Of a stretch of 22,651 nt of DNA, positions 9,632 to 18,149 are shown piece after piece. Position 1 is the stretch's first letter. Every line of letters starts with the position of its first letter. Source of the DNA: Emmonsiellopsis sp. PD_33 (Eukaryota > Ascomycota > Eurotiomycetes > Onygenales > Ajellomycetaceae); the NCBI GenBank assembly GCA_032988165.1, contig JANTQF010000470.1, forward strand, positions 1 to 22,651, written 5' to 3'. A program made the position numbers and the translations under genes. The notes under the pieces were generated by a model. It was given only the letters and a program-made list of their open reading frames with translations. It was not told the origin of the DNA and made no database searches.

Positions 9632-9679
9632 ATCACTGCCAGTGATTTCTGCGAAGTTCTCAATCACTGAGGCAGTGAT
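9632..9679. promoter_or_regulatory. Paired palindromes ATCACTG-n-CAGTGAT
   Basis: Two copies of one inverted repeat: ATCACTG c CAGTGAT at 9632-9646 and ATCACTG agg CAGTGAT at 9663-9679. Centres are about 32 bases apart, roughly three helical turns. They lie 162-209 bases upstream of the start codon of the minus-strand gene. Two perfect 7-bp arms in tandem look like a binding site for a dimeric regulator. No factor is identified. Confidence 0.6.
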
Positions 9680-9813
9680 GTGAGCTGGCGGATTCCCCAT
9701 TGCAGTTCTTATTTACGTTCCCTTCCCTACACATATGTCCCACCCATACTAACCTGCCACTAAACAGAATCCTCAATCGACCCCTAAATCACGTTGCCTT
9801 GTCTGTCTCCAAC

Positions 9814-9972
9814 AAGAGCCGGATCGTGCCGGCAATAGAAATTGATACGAGAGGGGGGTTTCAAGCTGTTGGGTTAAAGAAACAATGAGATCTCCTTTTC
9901 ATGTTAGTGTAATGAAGGTGGAATCCGAAACACCTCGAAACAAGCCGGGTTCCTTGAACATGTTATCTATAT
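9814..9972 (+). repeat. Diverged direct repeat, copy B
   Basis: Second copy of the repeat at 8351-8514, in the same orientation and about 1.46 kb away. Copy A follows a BTB gene, whereas here no BTB coding sequence precedes the repeat. Copy B may therefore be the 3' flank of a lost tandem BTB copy. Confidence 0.8.
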
Positions 9973-10234
9973 CAAAGAAGGAAAAGTCCTTAGTTTCGGA
10001 TTGAACCTAACCCTCTTTGCTTGGTTGTTTCGCCAGGAAAGTTCCCAAAACTGAGTGAACAAAGAGTGATTGTTTTTATAATACGTCCATCCGCTCCAAC
10101 TACATTTGTTTTCACAAACCGAAGCCCTTTCTCACTTTTGCCAAACCACAATCCATTTCGAAGAAAGAAAAGCGACTATTCGACGATAAAAGTGAACGAA
10201 GATATTGCCTCCCTGGGCTTCTTAAGAGGGAAAG

Positions 10235-11202
10235 ATGGGATGGTTCAGAAAGTCATCGCCTCCGAAAAGAAAACTGGTTTTTGAGTCTCGGCCTCAGGGG
10301 GAAATTCTATCAACCGAGTTGCAAAAGTACGTGTTCCGTGGCTCAAATTTCAAATCACGATCGGAATCCGGAAAATGCTAATGTCAATTAACCCTAGATA
10401 CTTTTGGTCGTCTCTATTCTCGGATGTGACCATCCGAGTTGACAAGAGGGAGTTCAAAGTCCACAAAATCGTTCTCTCTTCTCAATCCTCCTACTTCTCT
10501 GATCTATTTTCGAAACCCTCCAATGTACGTACAGACATTTCGCTATCCCCTGTGCCATATTTTTTTCCTCCCTGGCTTACGGGTTCTCATTCATTTGAAT
10601 TTGTGCAGGAGACCACCAACGATGTCGTCGAGTTAGACGATGATCCCCTCATGGTTCGATCTATGATTTTATTCATGTATGGACACCGTTACGGCCACAA
10701 TGGGTTCTACTTGGGTGGAACTGATGACACCCTTAACCGATATTCCGGCATTACTCACGTAAAGATGTATACGCTTGCTAAAAAGTATCAAGCCAATGGG
10801 TTGGAAAAAGCTGCCAAGGGCAATTTTGATACTCATCTTTTTCGGCCTAATATTCCCCACAACTTCGCCAGCGTTATTAGGGAGGTCTACGCACTCTCCC
10901 TCCAAATGAGTATTGAGTTGCGTGACACTGTGGTCAAGGCTGCTTTTGAGAAGTTTGGTCAGTTCAAGGATGACGGCAGCCTTTTGGAGGTTTTTGATGA
11001 TATTAAAGAATTTCGAATTGATCTGACGGAATATCGTGCTTCGGGACCAACGAGGGTCAGATTTGTTTGCCATTATTGCTACCGTATATGGGAACTTGAC
11101 AGAGCTGTGAAAAATATCAACACTGACTGCTGTGACTGTGACGGATATCGCAACTGGGTAATATCTAAAAAACTGGCGGCAGGTTATCCATACGATGATT
11201 AG
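10235..11202 (+). CDS. BTB/POZ protein with C-terminal CxxC module (paralog 2)
   Basis: Exons 10235-10326, 10398-10524 and 10609-11202 give 270 residues. Exon 1 encodes MGWFRKSSPPKRKL... and ends STELQK; the splice gives STELQKYFWSSLFSDVTIR at the same place and phase (2) as in paralogs 1 and 3. A stop at 10223 in that frame fixes ATG 10235 as the only start in the exon. Without the splice one would start at 10375 inside intron 1 and read wrong residues. Intron 2 (10525-10608, GTACGT donor, GTGCAG acceptor) is 84 nt, in frame and without a stop; removing it restores SKPSNETTNDVVELDDDPL. The BTB domain covers about 32-98 with LFMYGHRYG. The C-terminal cysteines are C227/C230 (CHYC) and C247/C248/C250 (CCDC), a likely zinc site. 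Function unknown; a Cullin-3 adaptor role is possible. Confidence 0.83.
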
Positions 11203-11441
11203 TTAGATTCTCGGGCTTCAGGGGGCAATAACAAAAAGATTTCACTTCTTCCATCCTTTCTTAAAGCACTTCTTCTAGCAGGTTCCCTAGTCTCGGTGAA
11301 CAGGGGGGAAAGCTCGCCATAACACATCCAGCCACAACAAATATATGCTTTGTTTTCGCATCCTGTTTCCTTTTCTGCTTCCCTTCTTCTGCAATCAACA
11401 AGAGTGAGCAACTTGGAGCAGATGAGAGGAGACGAACCACG

Positions 11442-12686
11442 ATGGGGGTCATCATATCCCGCCTAACGAACGCAGTTCCTCTGCTTTTGCGCAAGGCAAA
11501 AAAGCAGCTTGCGGCGCTGAAGAGCAAGAAAAGCTCGGTATTTTTGCTTCCCCTTTCCCTTGCTATGTGGATGAGGAGGTAAAGCAGTCTTGCTAATATC
11601 GATAGCACGCTCAACAACACCAGGAACAGGACGGAGTCCCGAATAATGCCCCAGAGCCCCTGAAAGCGTATGCAGTGTGGGGATTCAAGGATGTTGAAGG
11701 GAAGGACAAATGCGAAGCCAAATGGGAGAGGCCCTATCGATGGAATACCGATCCGTTTCAAGTGTCGTCGCCATATTTGTTGGACAGCTCAAAACTGAAA
11801 AAGTATGTGAGGTGCATCTAAGCCGGGAATTCTATAGGAAATCGGTTAACTGATATCTATCCTCTTTATAGATACCTCGACTCATCCATGTTCGTGGATT
11901 TTACCATCAAGACCTCAGAAAAGGAATTCAAAGTCCACAAAATTATCTTGTCCAGCCAATCGGAGTACTTTGAACGGATGCTTGGAGGGGAATGGAAGGT
12001 ATGTATTTGTTGCTTTCTCTTTTGCCGTGACTACAGGACCTGCAGGCATTTTGGCTAACATTGTATTGCTCGTTGGACGTATCTAGGAATCGGTAAACAA
12101 TGTCGTTCTCCTGGATGAGGAAGATCCGCAAGTTATCGAAGCAATGATCCACTTCCTGTACTGGGCCGATTATGCAAGCGACAAGGATGAGACGGCGAAC
12201 GTCGTTTTTCACGCAATGGTATACTCAGCGGGAGAGAGATACGGAATCCCGTCATTGAAAAAGCGCGCTGCCTTGAAATTTGATATTGGGATGGATGCCT
12301 TCTTCGAGATCATTGATTTACCCTCAGTGACTACAGCAGTCTATACGAGCACTATCTCAACAGACAGGTTCCTGCGCGATCGCTTCTGCTGGTCCGTTAA
12401 TCAGCATCTCGGGACCCTTCTGCGGGATGAAAAGTTCATGGGAATGTTACAGCAATATCCGGCATTCTCCGTTGATCTGCTGAAGTCGGTGACACCAGAA
12501 TTGATATCGGAGCTAGCGCATGAGTGCCCTGGCTGCGATCATGAATGGAAAACAAAGCAGACGTATAGGAGAGTGCAACGCTGTAATATGTGCTGTTTGA
12601 ATGTTTCCGGTCTAGAAGTTCACAACTGCTCTGATGGATACCGTAGAGGCAGCTGGTACTTGGGTGAGGGGGATGTAGCCTGGTGA
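11442..12686 (+). CDS. BTB/POZ protein with C-terminal CxxC module (paralog 3)
   Basis: Four exons, 11442-11537, 11606-11802, 11872-11998 and 12087-12686, give 339 residues. Exon 1 encodes MGVIISRLTNAVPLLLRKAKK..., and intron 1 (68 nt) has a CTAAT branch and GATAG acceptor. Exon 2 reads cleanly to SSKLKK, then YLDSSMFVDFTIKT in exon 3, whose 127-nt length equals that of exon 2 in paralog 2. Exon 4 opens ESVNNVVLLDEEDPQVIEAM. The BTB domain lies at about 99-170. The C-terminal cysteines are CPGC (287-290) and CNMCC (306-310), with the spacing seen in the paralogs. Gly2 with Ser6 fits the N-myristoylation pattern, so membrane attachment is possible. The start codon lies only 239 bases after the stop of paralog 2. 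The 65-residue exon-2 segment has no counterpart in paralog 2 and no recognised domain. Confidence 0.82.
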
Positions 12687-13525
12687 GCATGCAGAGGGAC
12701 CTTCGGCCGACTTATCCGCACTGTTTAATACGCTCTCTTTCCCTGGCTATTTGAGCACCGAGGACAAATACGAATTACCGAAGGAAAGGAGTTGGCATAA
12801 ATAGCACCATCGGCACATGCTCATGATATAGATAGTCAAAAGAATACTTTGCCAGTTTATTTCTTTCTCTTCGTACCCCAAACCTTCACTCCATATCCAT
12901 TCATCAATTTCGCAGGACCGCTAGGAACGACGAGCCACACTAATTTAAGCCAAAGCTACTACCTCCTCCCCCACTCCCTCTCTTGATTGGGACTATCCTA
13001 CGTATTGATAATGAGGTCAAGCCAGCACATATGGACCCTTTTCCATTCAGCAGAGAGGGAAGTAAGATGTGATTGAAAGTAAATGAATTTCGAAAACCAA
13101 AATGAGCAACATAAACCCAAGCTCCTTCATATACTATATAGCCCCAATCGGCCAAAAATAATGTTCATTCATAAATCTCCACCTCCCTTCCCCTTCCCCC
13201 TGACGAGTGTACTCCACCATGCATCCCACCATCTAAGAAAAAAAACCTAAACAACGGCATCCTGCAACAACTAAATTACTCACCCCTTTCCCACCGATCT
13301 TGATCGATAACTCCAACCTCGCTCAGTAATAAGCATTCCCTCCACGGGCAACATGCCCATCGTAATCGTAACCCGGAAGGACCGGAAATGACATACCCCC
13401 CCTGTTGGTATATATGAAGCCGGTAAATTGGATTGGAGGAAGTAGGTGGGTGGATAGATATGTACTAGGTACGGCCTTAGTCCGGGACAGTTGATCGTAG
13501 CTTGACCGGAGGGCGGCGGATTAAT

Positions 13526-13555
13526 GGAGGAGGAGGAGGAGGAGGAGGAGGAGGA
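13526..13555 (+). repeat. (GGA)10 microsatellite
   Basis: Ten uninterrupted GGA units lie in intergenic DNA, followed by AGAGTTGCGGGG. Trinucleotide runs of this kind vary in length between strains. Confidence 0.9.
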
Positions 13556-14060
13556 AGAGTTGCGGGGGGTATTCCTTGTTGATCTTGTTGGTGGTTGTAG
13601 ATTGATAACCAATCCGCCCAAATCAAGTAGATAAACAGAGAGATATTAAACGGTCAAAAGGTAATGACTCGATGCTCAACCGGCCGATGCTCAAGTATTC
13701 GATTTCCACGAAACACAATCCGTCGACAGATATTTGCATAGTCACCGTATAGTCGTATCCGGATTCCAGACGGATTAGTAGTAGCAGCAGCATCGGCATC
13801 GTGAATAGGTAGTTATTGTATACATCAATTAAAAACCAGCAAGCCGATGGCAGGAGGAAAAATAGAAGGGAAAAGGAAAGGGAAAAGGAAACTTTAGAAT
13901 CTTAAAAACATAGTTTGAATCACGTACCTCCTCCCACCGGGATGGGCTGGGAACCGTTCCTTTCATCAAAAAAGTCAGTTGTAAACTTACCTTACCTACT
14001 ATGTTTTAGGAGGTAGAATAAGCTTTTGCCATTGTGTGGATTTTAGGAGGTGATGGATGG

Positions 14061-14112
14061 CCAATATCAGCATAAAAATGAGAGTAAGTAATCGGACTCC
14101 ATCTGATATTGG
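14061..14112. repeat. Exact 10-bp inverted repeat
   Basis: CCAATATCAG at 14061-14070 is the reverse complement of CTGATATTGG at 14103-14112, with a 32-bp spacer. It could form a hairpin or be a paired protein-binding site; each outer end carries a CCAAT core. No function can be assigned. Confidence 0.6.
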
Positions 14113-14880
14113 TAGCGGAAGGGGAAAGGGGGAGGGGGCGATACTACCATGAACCATGATCTAACAGTATTTATTCTACCCCTGCACATTTAGATGGATA
14201 GAGAGAGAAAAAAACAAGAGAAGAATGGGCGTTTTAGGTAGACGTATGGCGGTAACTATTAGATCTAATTAAATCAAGGAACCAGATCTAGTAATCAGTA
14301 ATTTAGCTGCGGTTAGAAACAGGGAGGAAGGGCGGTATGAGGATGTCACAACACACTGGGCTCAGCGGGGGTGTATATAAAGTTCCAAAGGAAACGTCTC
14401 CAATTAGATAAAAACAAATACACGTACATAGCCATCTTTAAAAAGGGTATTCATTATGTATTCCTTCCGATTTTTTCATTTCTTATTCCATTGTTTTCCA
14501 GCTGCGTATTGAATTGGAGAAATGGCTCGTAGATAGAGAGAGAAGTAGGTGGGTGGAGGAGACACATACACATACACTATATGGATAGATGGGATGGAGA
14601 TGTGGATGGACCTTGTAAGTGGGGAATCAAGAATTGAGCGAAAAAAGCAAGCTCAAAAAGGTGGCTCAATTAAAAAAAAAAAAAAAACAGTAGGAAAAAT
14701 TAAAATACCAGACTAATAGGGTCAAGCCAAGTCAAAAAAGAGAGGGAAAAAAAAGGAGGAAGACACGCAAAGAAAACGGGCACATAGATTAAAAAAAAAA
14801 AGGACACACCACATCGAGGTGGTCGGAAGTACAGACACAGACACGGACAGGGAAGAAAATGGGGATATAGAAGATGTTTT

Positions 14881-14910
14881 TGTTTCCTTTTGTTTCCTTT
14901 TGTTTCCTTT
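14881..14910 (+). repeat. Three tandem 10-mers in the EB1 3' UTR
   Basis: TGTTTCCTTT is repeated three times exactly, with partial units on both sides. On the EB1 transcript (minus strand) it reads AAAGGAAACA, about 60-90 bases after the stop codon, so it probably lies in the 3' UTR. Confidence 0.75.
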
Positions 14911-14969
14911 TTGTTGTTGATGGTGATTTGCAGCAGCCTAGCCTCGCCTTGCTTGGAATGATTTCTATT

Positions 14970-16523
14970 TCAAAACGTCTCCAGCTCCTCGCCCGCACCT
15001 TCGGCCTCGGGGGGGATTTCGAATCCTTCCTATATTTGCGAGAAAAGAAAGCAGTTAGTTAATCCAAAAAAAAAAAAAACTAAAGGAAGGGTGGGGGTTC
15101 AAAAAACAGCAAAGAACAGGGGAGCCAAACAGGACATACCTCAGTCGAATAGAGGATTGCTTGAATATGCTTAACCAACGAATCATCCTCCTTATCCAAC
15201 TCCGGATCCGCCTCCACCGCCTGCTGCAGCAACAACTCAATATCCCGCAGCTTGGCAAAATAAAAGTCCCGCTCCTTCTCCAGTCCCGCAATCGCCTCCT
15301 TCTGCGCATTGATCTCCTGCGTCAACGCTGCGGTGTTGGCCCCGCCGCCGCTAGCTGCTAGCCGCGGTCGGGTCGAGTTTGCCGTGGTGGGCGTGGTGCC
15401 GCCTCGTCGCGCGCCGGTGGCGGATGTGGTGCCAGGGCGGGAGCCGGAGGCGGGGGCCCCAGATGCCTTTCGTCGGGCTAGCGCGTCGTACTCGCCGCCG
15501 GGGTAGTATTGGTCCCAGTGCCGTTTGGTCCATTGGAGGAATTCGAGGTTATCTTGCATTCGGCATTTGATGAGGGATTCGACGGGGACGGGGCGGTCTA
15601 TTTGGTGGCGGGTGAAGACGTCTAGGGGGCGTTGTTAGATTGGGTATAAATATAGAGAGTTGGAGATGGATAAGTATATCGACTCGTAGGGACCCGTATT
15701 TGCCGGAGGGGGAGGTTGTTGGACGTACTTTGCAAGACCTTGAAGTTTTGGAGGTAGGCGTATTCGGTGTTAACGTTGAACCTGACTCTCGACATGGGGA
15801 CGTCCACTGTTTATTTCGAAAATTCAACAATAATTAGCAACCAGTCAAAAAAAGTCTCAGACAGACTCCGGCAAAAAATGCAATGAGCACTCACTGTATA
15901 TAGAATCGAAGATCTGGCATAGTGCAGCCCTATATCAACACCTCACCAGTAGCAGGAAGTCAGCCCCTAGATCTTCAGATTATCCCAAACACAATCTCAT
16001 CCCAACATGCAGATTATCATCCCGCCAATCCACCCGTCGCTGATGTTGCACGCGTATATCCCACCCAAAACGCCACTCCGTCAACAAACCCTCCCAACAC
16101 ATGCCAGACCGGCCAAAAACCATAGACGGGCAGGGCAAACGGCGTAACACGGGCGTAGAGTCGAGGAGGGCAGGATACGACAGATCGAATATATCCATCG
16201 AGGGAGAAGGAAAAAAAAAAAACAAAGGCCTACCCAGTACCGCACTGCTCAACCTTGGTAACATTCAGCTGCAGCAGGTTATTCAACCAGGCCAACAGCT
16301 CCTGCCTGCAGGGTTCCAGCCGGATCCCCAAAAAGAGGGGGTCCCCGTTGGTTAGTATTCATATTATATATACTCCGAAAAGAAAAAAAGAAACCGGATG
16401 TCTGGGGCGTGTATAAAGAGAGGAATGATGGGTTTGGCTGTGCTGGCGGCTCAACAGGCCAGGGCCCAGACCTGCGGATAGCAACAGGGAAGGGAGGGGG
16501 AAAACGTACCTGGATTCGCCCAT
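14970..16523 (-). CDS. BIM1/mal3 (EB1): EB1-family microtubule plus-end tracking protein
   Basis: Six exons on the minus strand (16523-16510, 16305-16234, 15929-15895, 15806-15729, 15621-15140, 15029-14970) give 246 residues, a normal fungal length. EB1 proteins bind growing microtubule ends and recruit other factors. The calponin-homology domain fills residues 1-105, built from MGESRQELLAWLNNLLQLN, CGTGAALCQIFDSIYMDVP, SRVRFNVNTEYAYLQNFKV and LIKCRMQDNLEFLQWTKR. A Ser/Thr/Arg/Gly-rich linker (about 119-160) is the usual microtubule-binding and phosphorylated stretch. The coiled coil and EB1 domain (about 163-213) carry the hallmark ERDFYFAKLRDIE. The tail ends GEELETF: acidic with a final aromatic residue, like the EEY/F tail that binds CAP-Gly proteins. 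The first coding exon has only 14 nt and the third 35 nt. Intron 1 is 204 nt, intron 2 is 304 nt and the last three are 88-110 nt. All phases agree. Confidence 0.95.
15930..16233 (-). other. Unusually long intron 2 of the EB1 gene
   Basis: This 304-nt intron (donor GTAGGC, acceptor GATATAG) separates CGTG from AALCQ in the EB1 protein. It is three to five times longer than most introns in the window. No gene or structured RNA is evident inside it. Confidence 0.7.
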
Positions 16524-18149
16524 GGTGGAAATGATAAACCCGCTTTATATAGCAAAACAAAGAAGAATGCGTGTATGTATTGGGGTCGAGGGGTGGTGGT
16601 GTGGTGGTGTGGTGTGCTACATCCCCGCAGAAAGGGTCTTGTCAGCACAGCACGGCAAGGATGCCAGGGAGGCGGGGCGGAAAGCAGACCAGCAGGGGAG
16701 GGGAGGAGAGGAGAGGGAGGAGACGCACGCGTGGGAGTGGGTGGTGGTGGTGGTGGTGGTGGTTGGCAGTGTTGGTATGGCGAGGGGATGTTGTTGTTTG
16801 GTGGTGGAGGGGCGGAGAGAAAAAGATGAGGATGAATCTGGTGTTGGGCTGGTTTGGTTGTTTTGTTTTCGTTTTCCCCAGAATGGCCCGGCCAGCAACA
16901 GCAGTCAACAACTGTTTATGTTTATTAGATGCGGTGCCCGGCTGGCGTGGGCGGGAGAGATCCTTGGGTGGGATTATTTTTATTTGAGAGGAGAGAGGTG
17001 TGTTCCTGGATTTCTCCTGGCGTTAAATTTTTACATTTTTTATTTTGCTTTTTCCATTACTTTTTCCAGTTGTTCTTCAAAACTTGACGTCTCCCAAGGC
17101 TGAAATCATCCATGGCTCATCCCTTTTTTTTTAACTATTTATTTTGACTTGACTGTCAGGCCAAAAGCCCACCACTGACAGCCCAAGAAATGAATTCCAG
17201 GAAGTAAATAGAATAAGAAGTGAAAAGTTCCAAGCAGAGTTATCCAATAGTTTGCATCCTCATTCCCAGGCTTGAAACCTTTAACTTCAACCTTAGTATA
17301 TCAACCCAAAAATCCGAAAAGAAATTAACCTTCAGTCTAATTAACTCTAACACAGCAAGAGATATAAACGTCTATGGTATGCATATAAAACAGCCCACAA
17401 ACAAAGAATAAGTAGGCAAAAACAGAATATTAACCTCTCAGGCAGTATAGCTATATAGGGGGGAGTGATCCCTTCCCATTCATGCCCCAACAACACAGAA
17501 CGACAGAAACCGAACGGGAGAAAAAAGAAAAGTATCAAAGCCAGCCAGCGAGCGAGTGTAAGAAAGCAACGCAAAAATCAAATCAAATCAACAAAAATAA
17601 CACGGGATCTAGCCCTCTAGTATCTACCTTGTAGTAATAAAGTAATGTACAGCGCAGCAAAAAATTAAAATAGTACAGATAAAAAGAAAGCAAGAAAGAT
17701 CTTTCAACAAAAAACGCAATCACCAAAAAAAAAAAAAAATTCTTCTAAGCAGCAACTTTCAGAATCGAATCTAAACCGGTTGAACTTCCAAAAAAAAAAA
17801 CACCGGGCAGAACAAATTGGACAGAGGAACCGGGATGGGGAAAATAAGATGAAGAAAGAAAGAGAATAGTTCCCGGACCAGATCAAATCAAATCAGATCA
17901 AATCAAACTGAAGATGAAAACGCATATCAAAGTAATTCAATGTACGCGATAACAACATAGAAAATGTGTCCATAGAAAAGAGGCAGGGAGGTAACAGGGG
18001 AAGGAAAATAACTGGTTCAAGCCCCAAAAATGTCAACATAGGAAAAGAAGATGAAAAAAAGGCGCAATATTAGTACCCCGACATAAAACAACCAGCAGCA
18101 CTGGTCAAAAACGGGGCAAGATAGGAAACGAAAAGGAGAGTGAAGAGAT
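16524..18149. other. EB1 promoter and F-box/WD40 3' flank, no gene seen
   Basis: Both neighbouring genes are on the minus strand, so the left part is the EB1 promoter/5' UTR and the right part the 3' flank of the F-box/WD40 gene. The left half is G-rich with a GGT microsatellite. The right half is A-rich with scattered ATCAA words (for example about 17573-17590 and 17881-17907). Long frames in the left half, such as 16522-17103 on plus and its minus-strand counterparts, are simple-sequence artefacts. Confidence 0.5.
16741..16763 (+). repeat. (GTG/GGT)n microsatellite
   Basis: About seven uninterrupted GTG units lie some 220 bases upstream of the EB1 start codon, with G-rich flanks. Nearby at 16590-16610 is a shorter, imperfect GGTGGTGTGGTGGTGTGGTG run. 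Confidence 0.85.

Larger units (their letters stand above)
9471..10234. other. Divergent promoter region between minus gene and BTB paralog 2
   Basis: The two genes diverge, so both promoters must lie here. On the minus side there is an ATAAATA-like box near 9606-9612 and, further up, two palindromes (9632-9679). Repeat copy B occupies 9814-9972. The frame open at 10021-10284 overlaps exon 1 of BTB paralog 2 in the wrong frame and is not supported as a gene. Confidence 0.5.
12687..14969. other. Long intergenic region, no gene seen
   Basis: Almost 2.3 kb between two convergent genes without a supportable CDS. Sequence is AT-rich and purine-biased with many A-runs (for example near 14670 and 14790) and a (GGA)10 microsatellite at 13526. 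The only longer frame (13280-13621, minus) is a poly-serine read of that microsatellite. Other small structures are an exact inverted repeat at 14061-14112 and the repeated word TTTTAGGAGGT near 14004 and 14040. It may hold a non-coding RNA, but no homology or structure supports one. Confidence 0.5.

Noticed and set aside
10021..10284. 87-codon frame upstream of BTB paralog 2
   Set aside because: It overlaps the true exon 1 in another frame and has no domain; the spliced exon 1 fits the paralogs exactly.
10375..10397. ATG at 10375 as the start of BTB paralog 2
   Set aside because: It lies inside intron 1; the CCCTAG acceptor at 10397 and the conserved intron position place the real start at 10235.
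13280..13621. Minus-strand frame with a poly-serine stretch
   Set aside because: The serine run is only the (GGA)10 microsatellite read on the other strand, and the rest has no protein character.
16522..17103. 193-codon plus-strand frame and overlapping minus-strand frames
   Set aside because: They are simple-sequence reads (Val/Gly or His/Thr runs) across the EB1 promoter microsatellite.
17153..17181. CTGTCAG...CTGACAG hairpin
   Set aside because: Seven-base arms with a 15-base loop in gene-free DNA; not distinguishable from chance.
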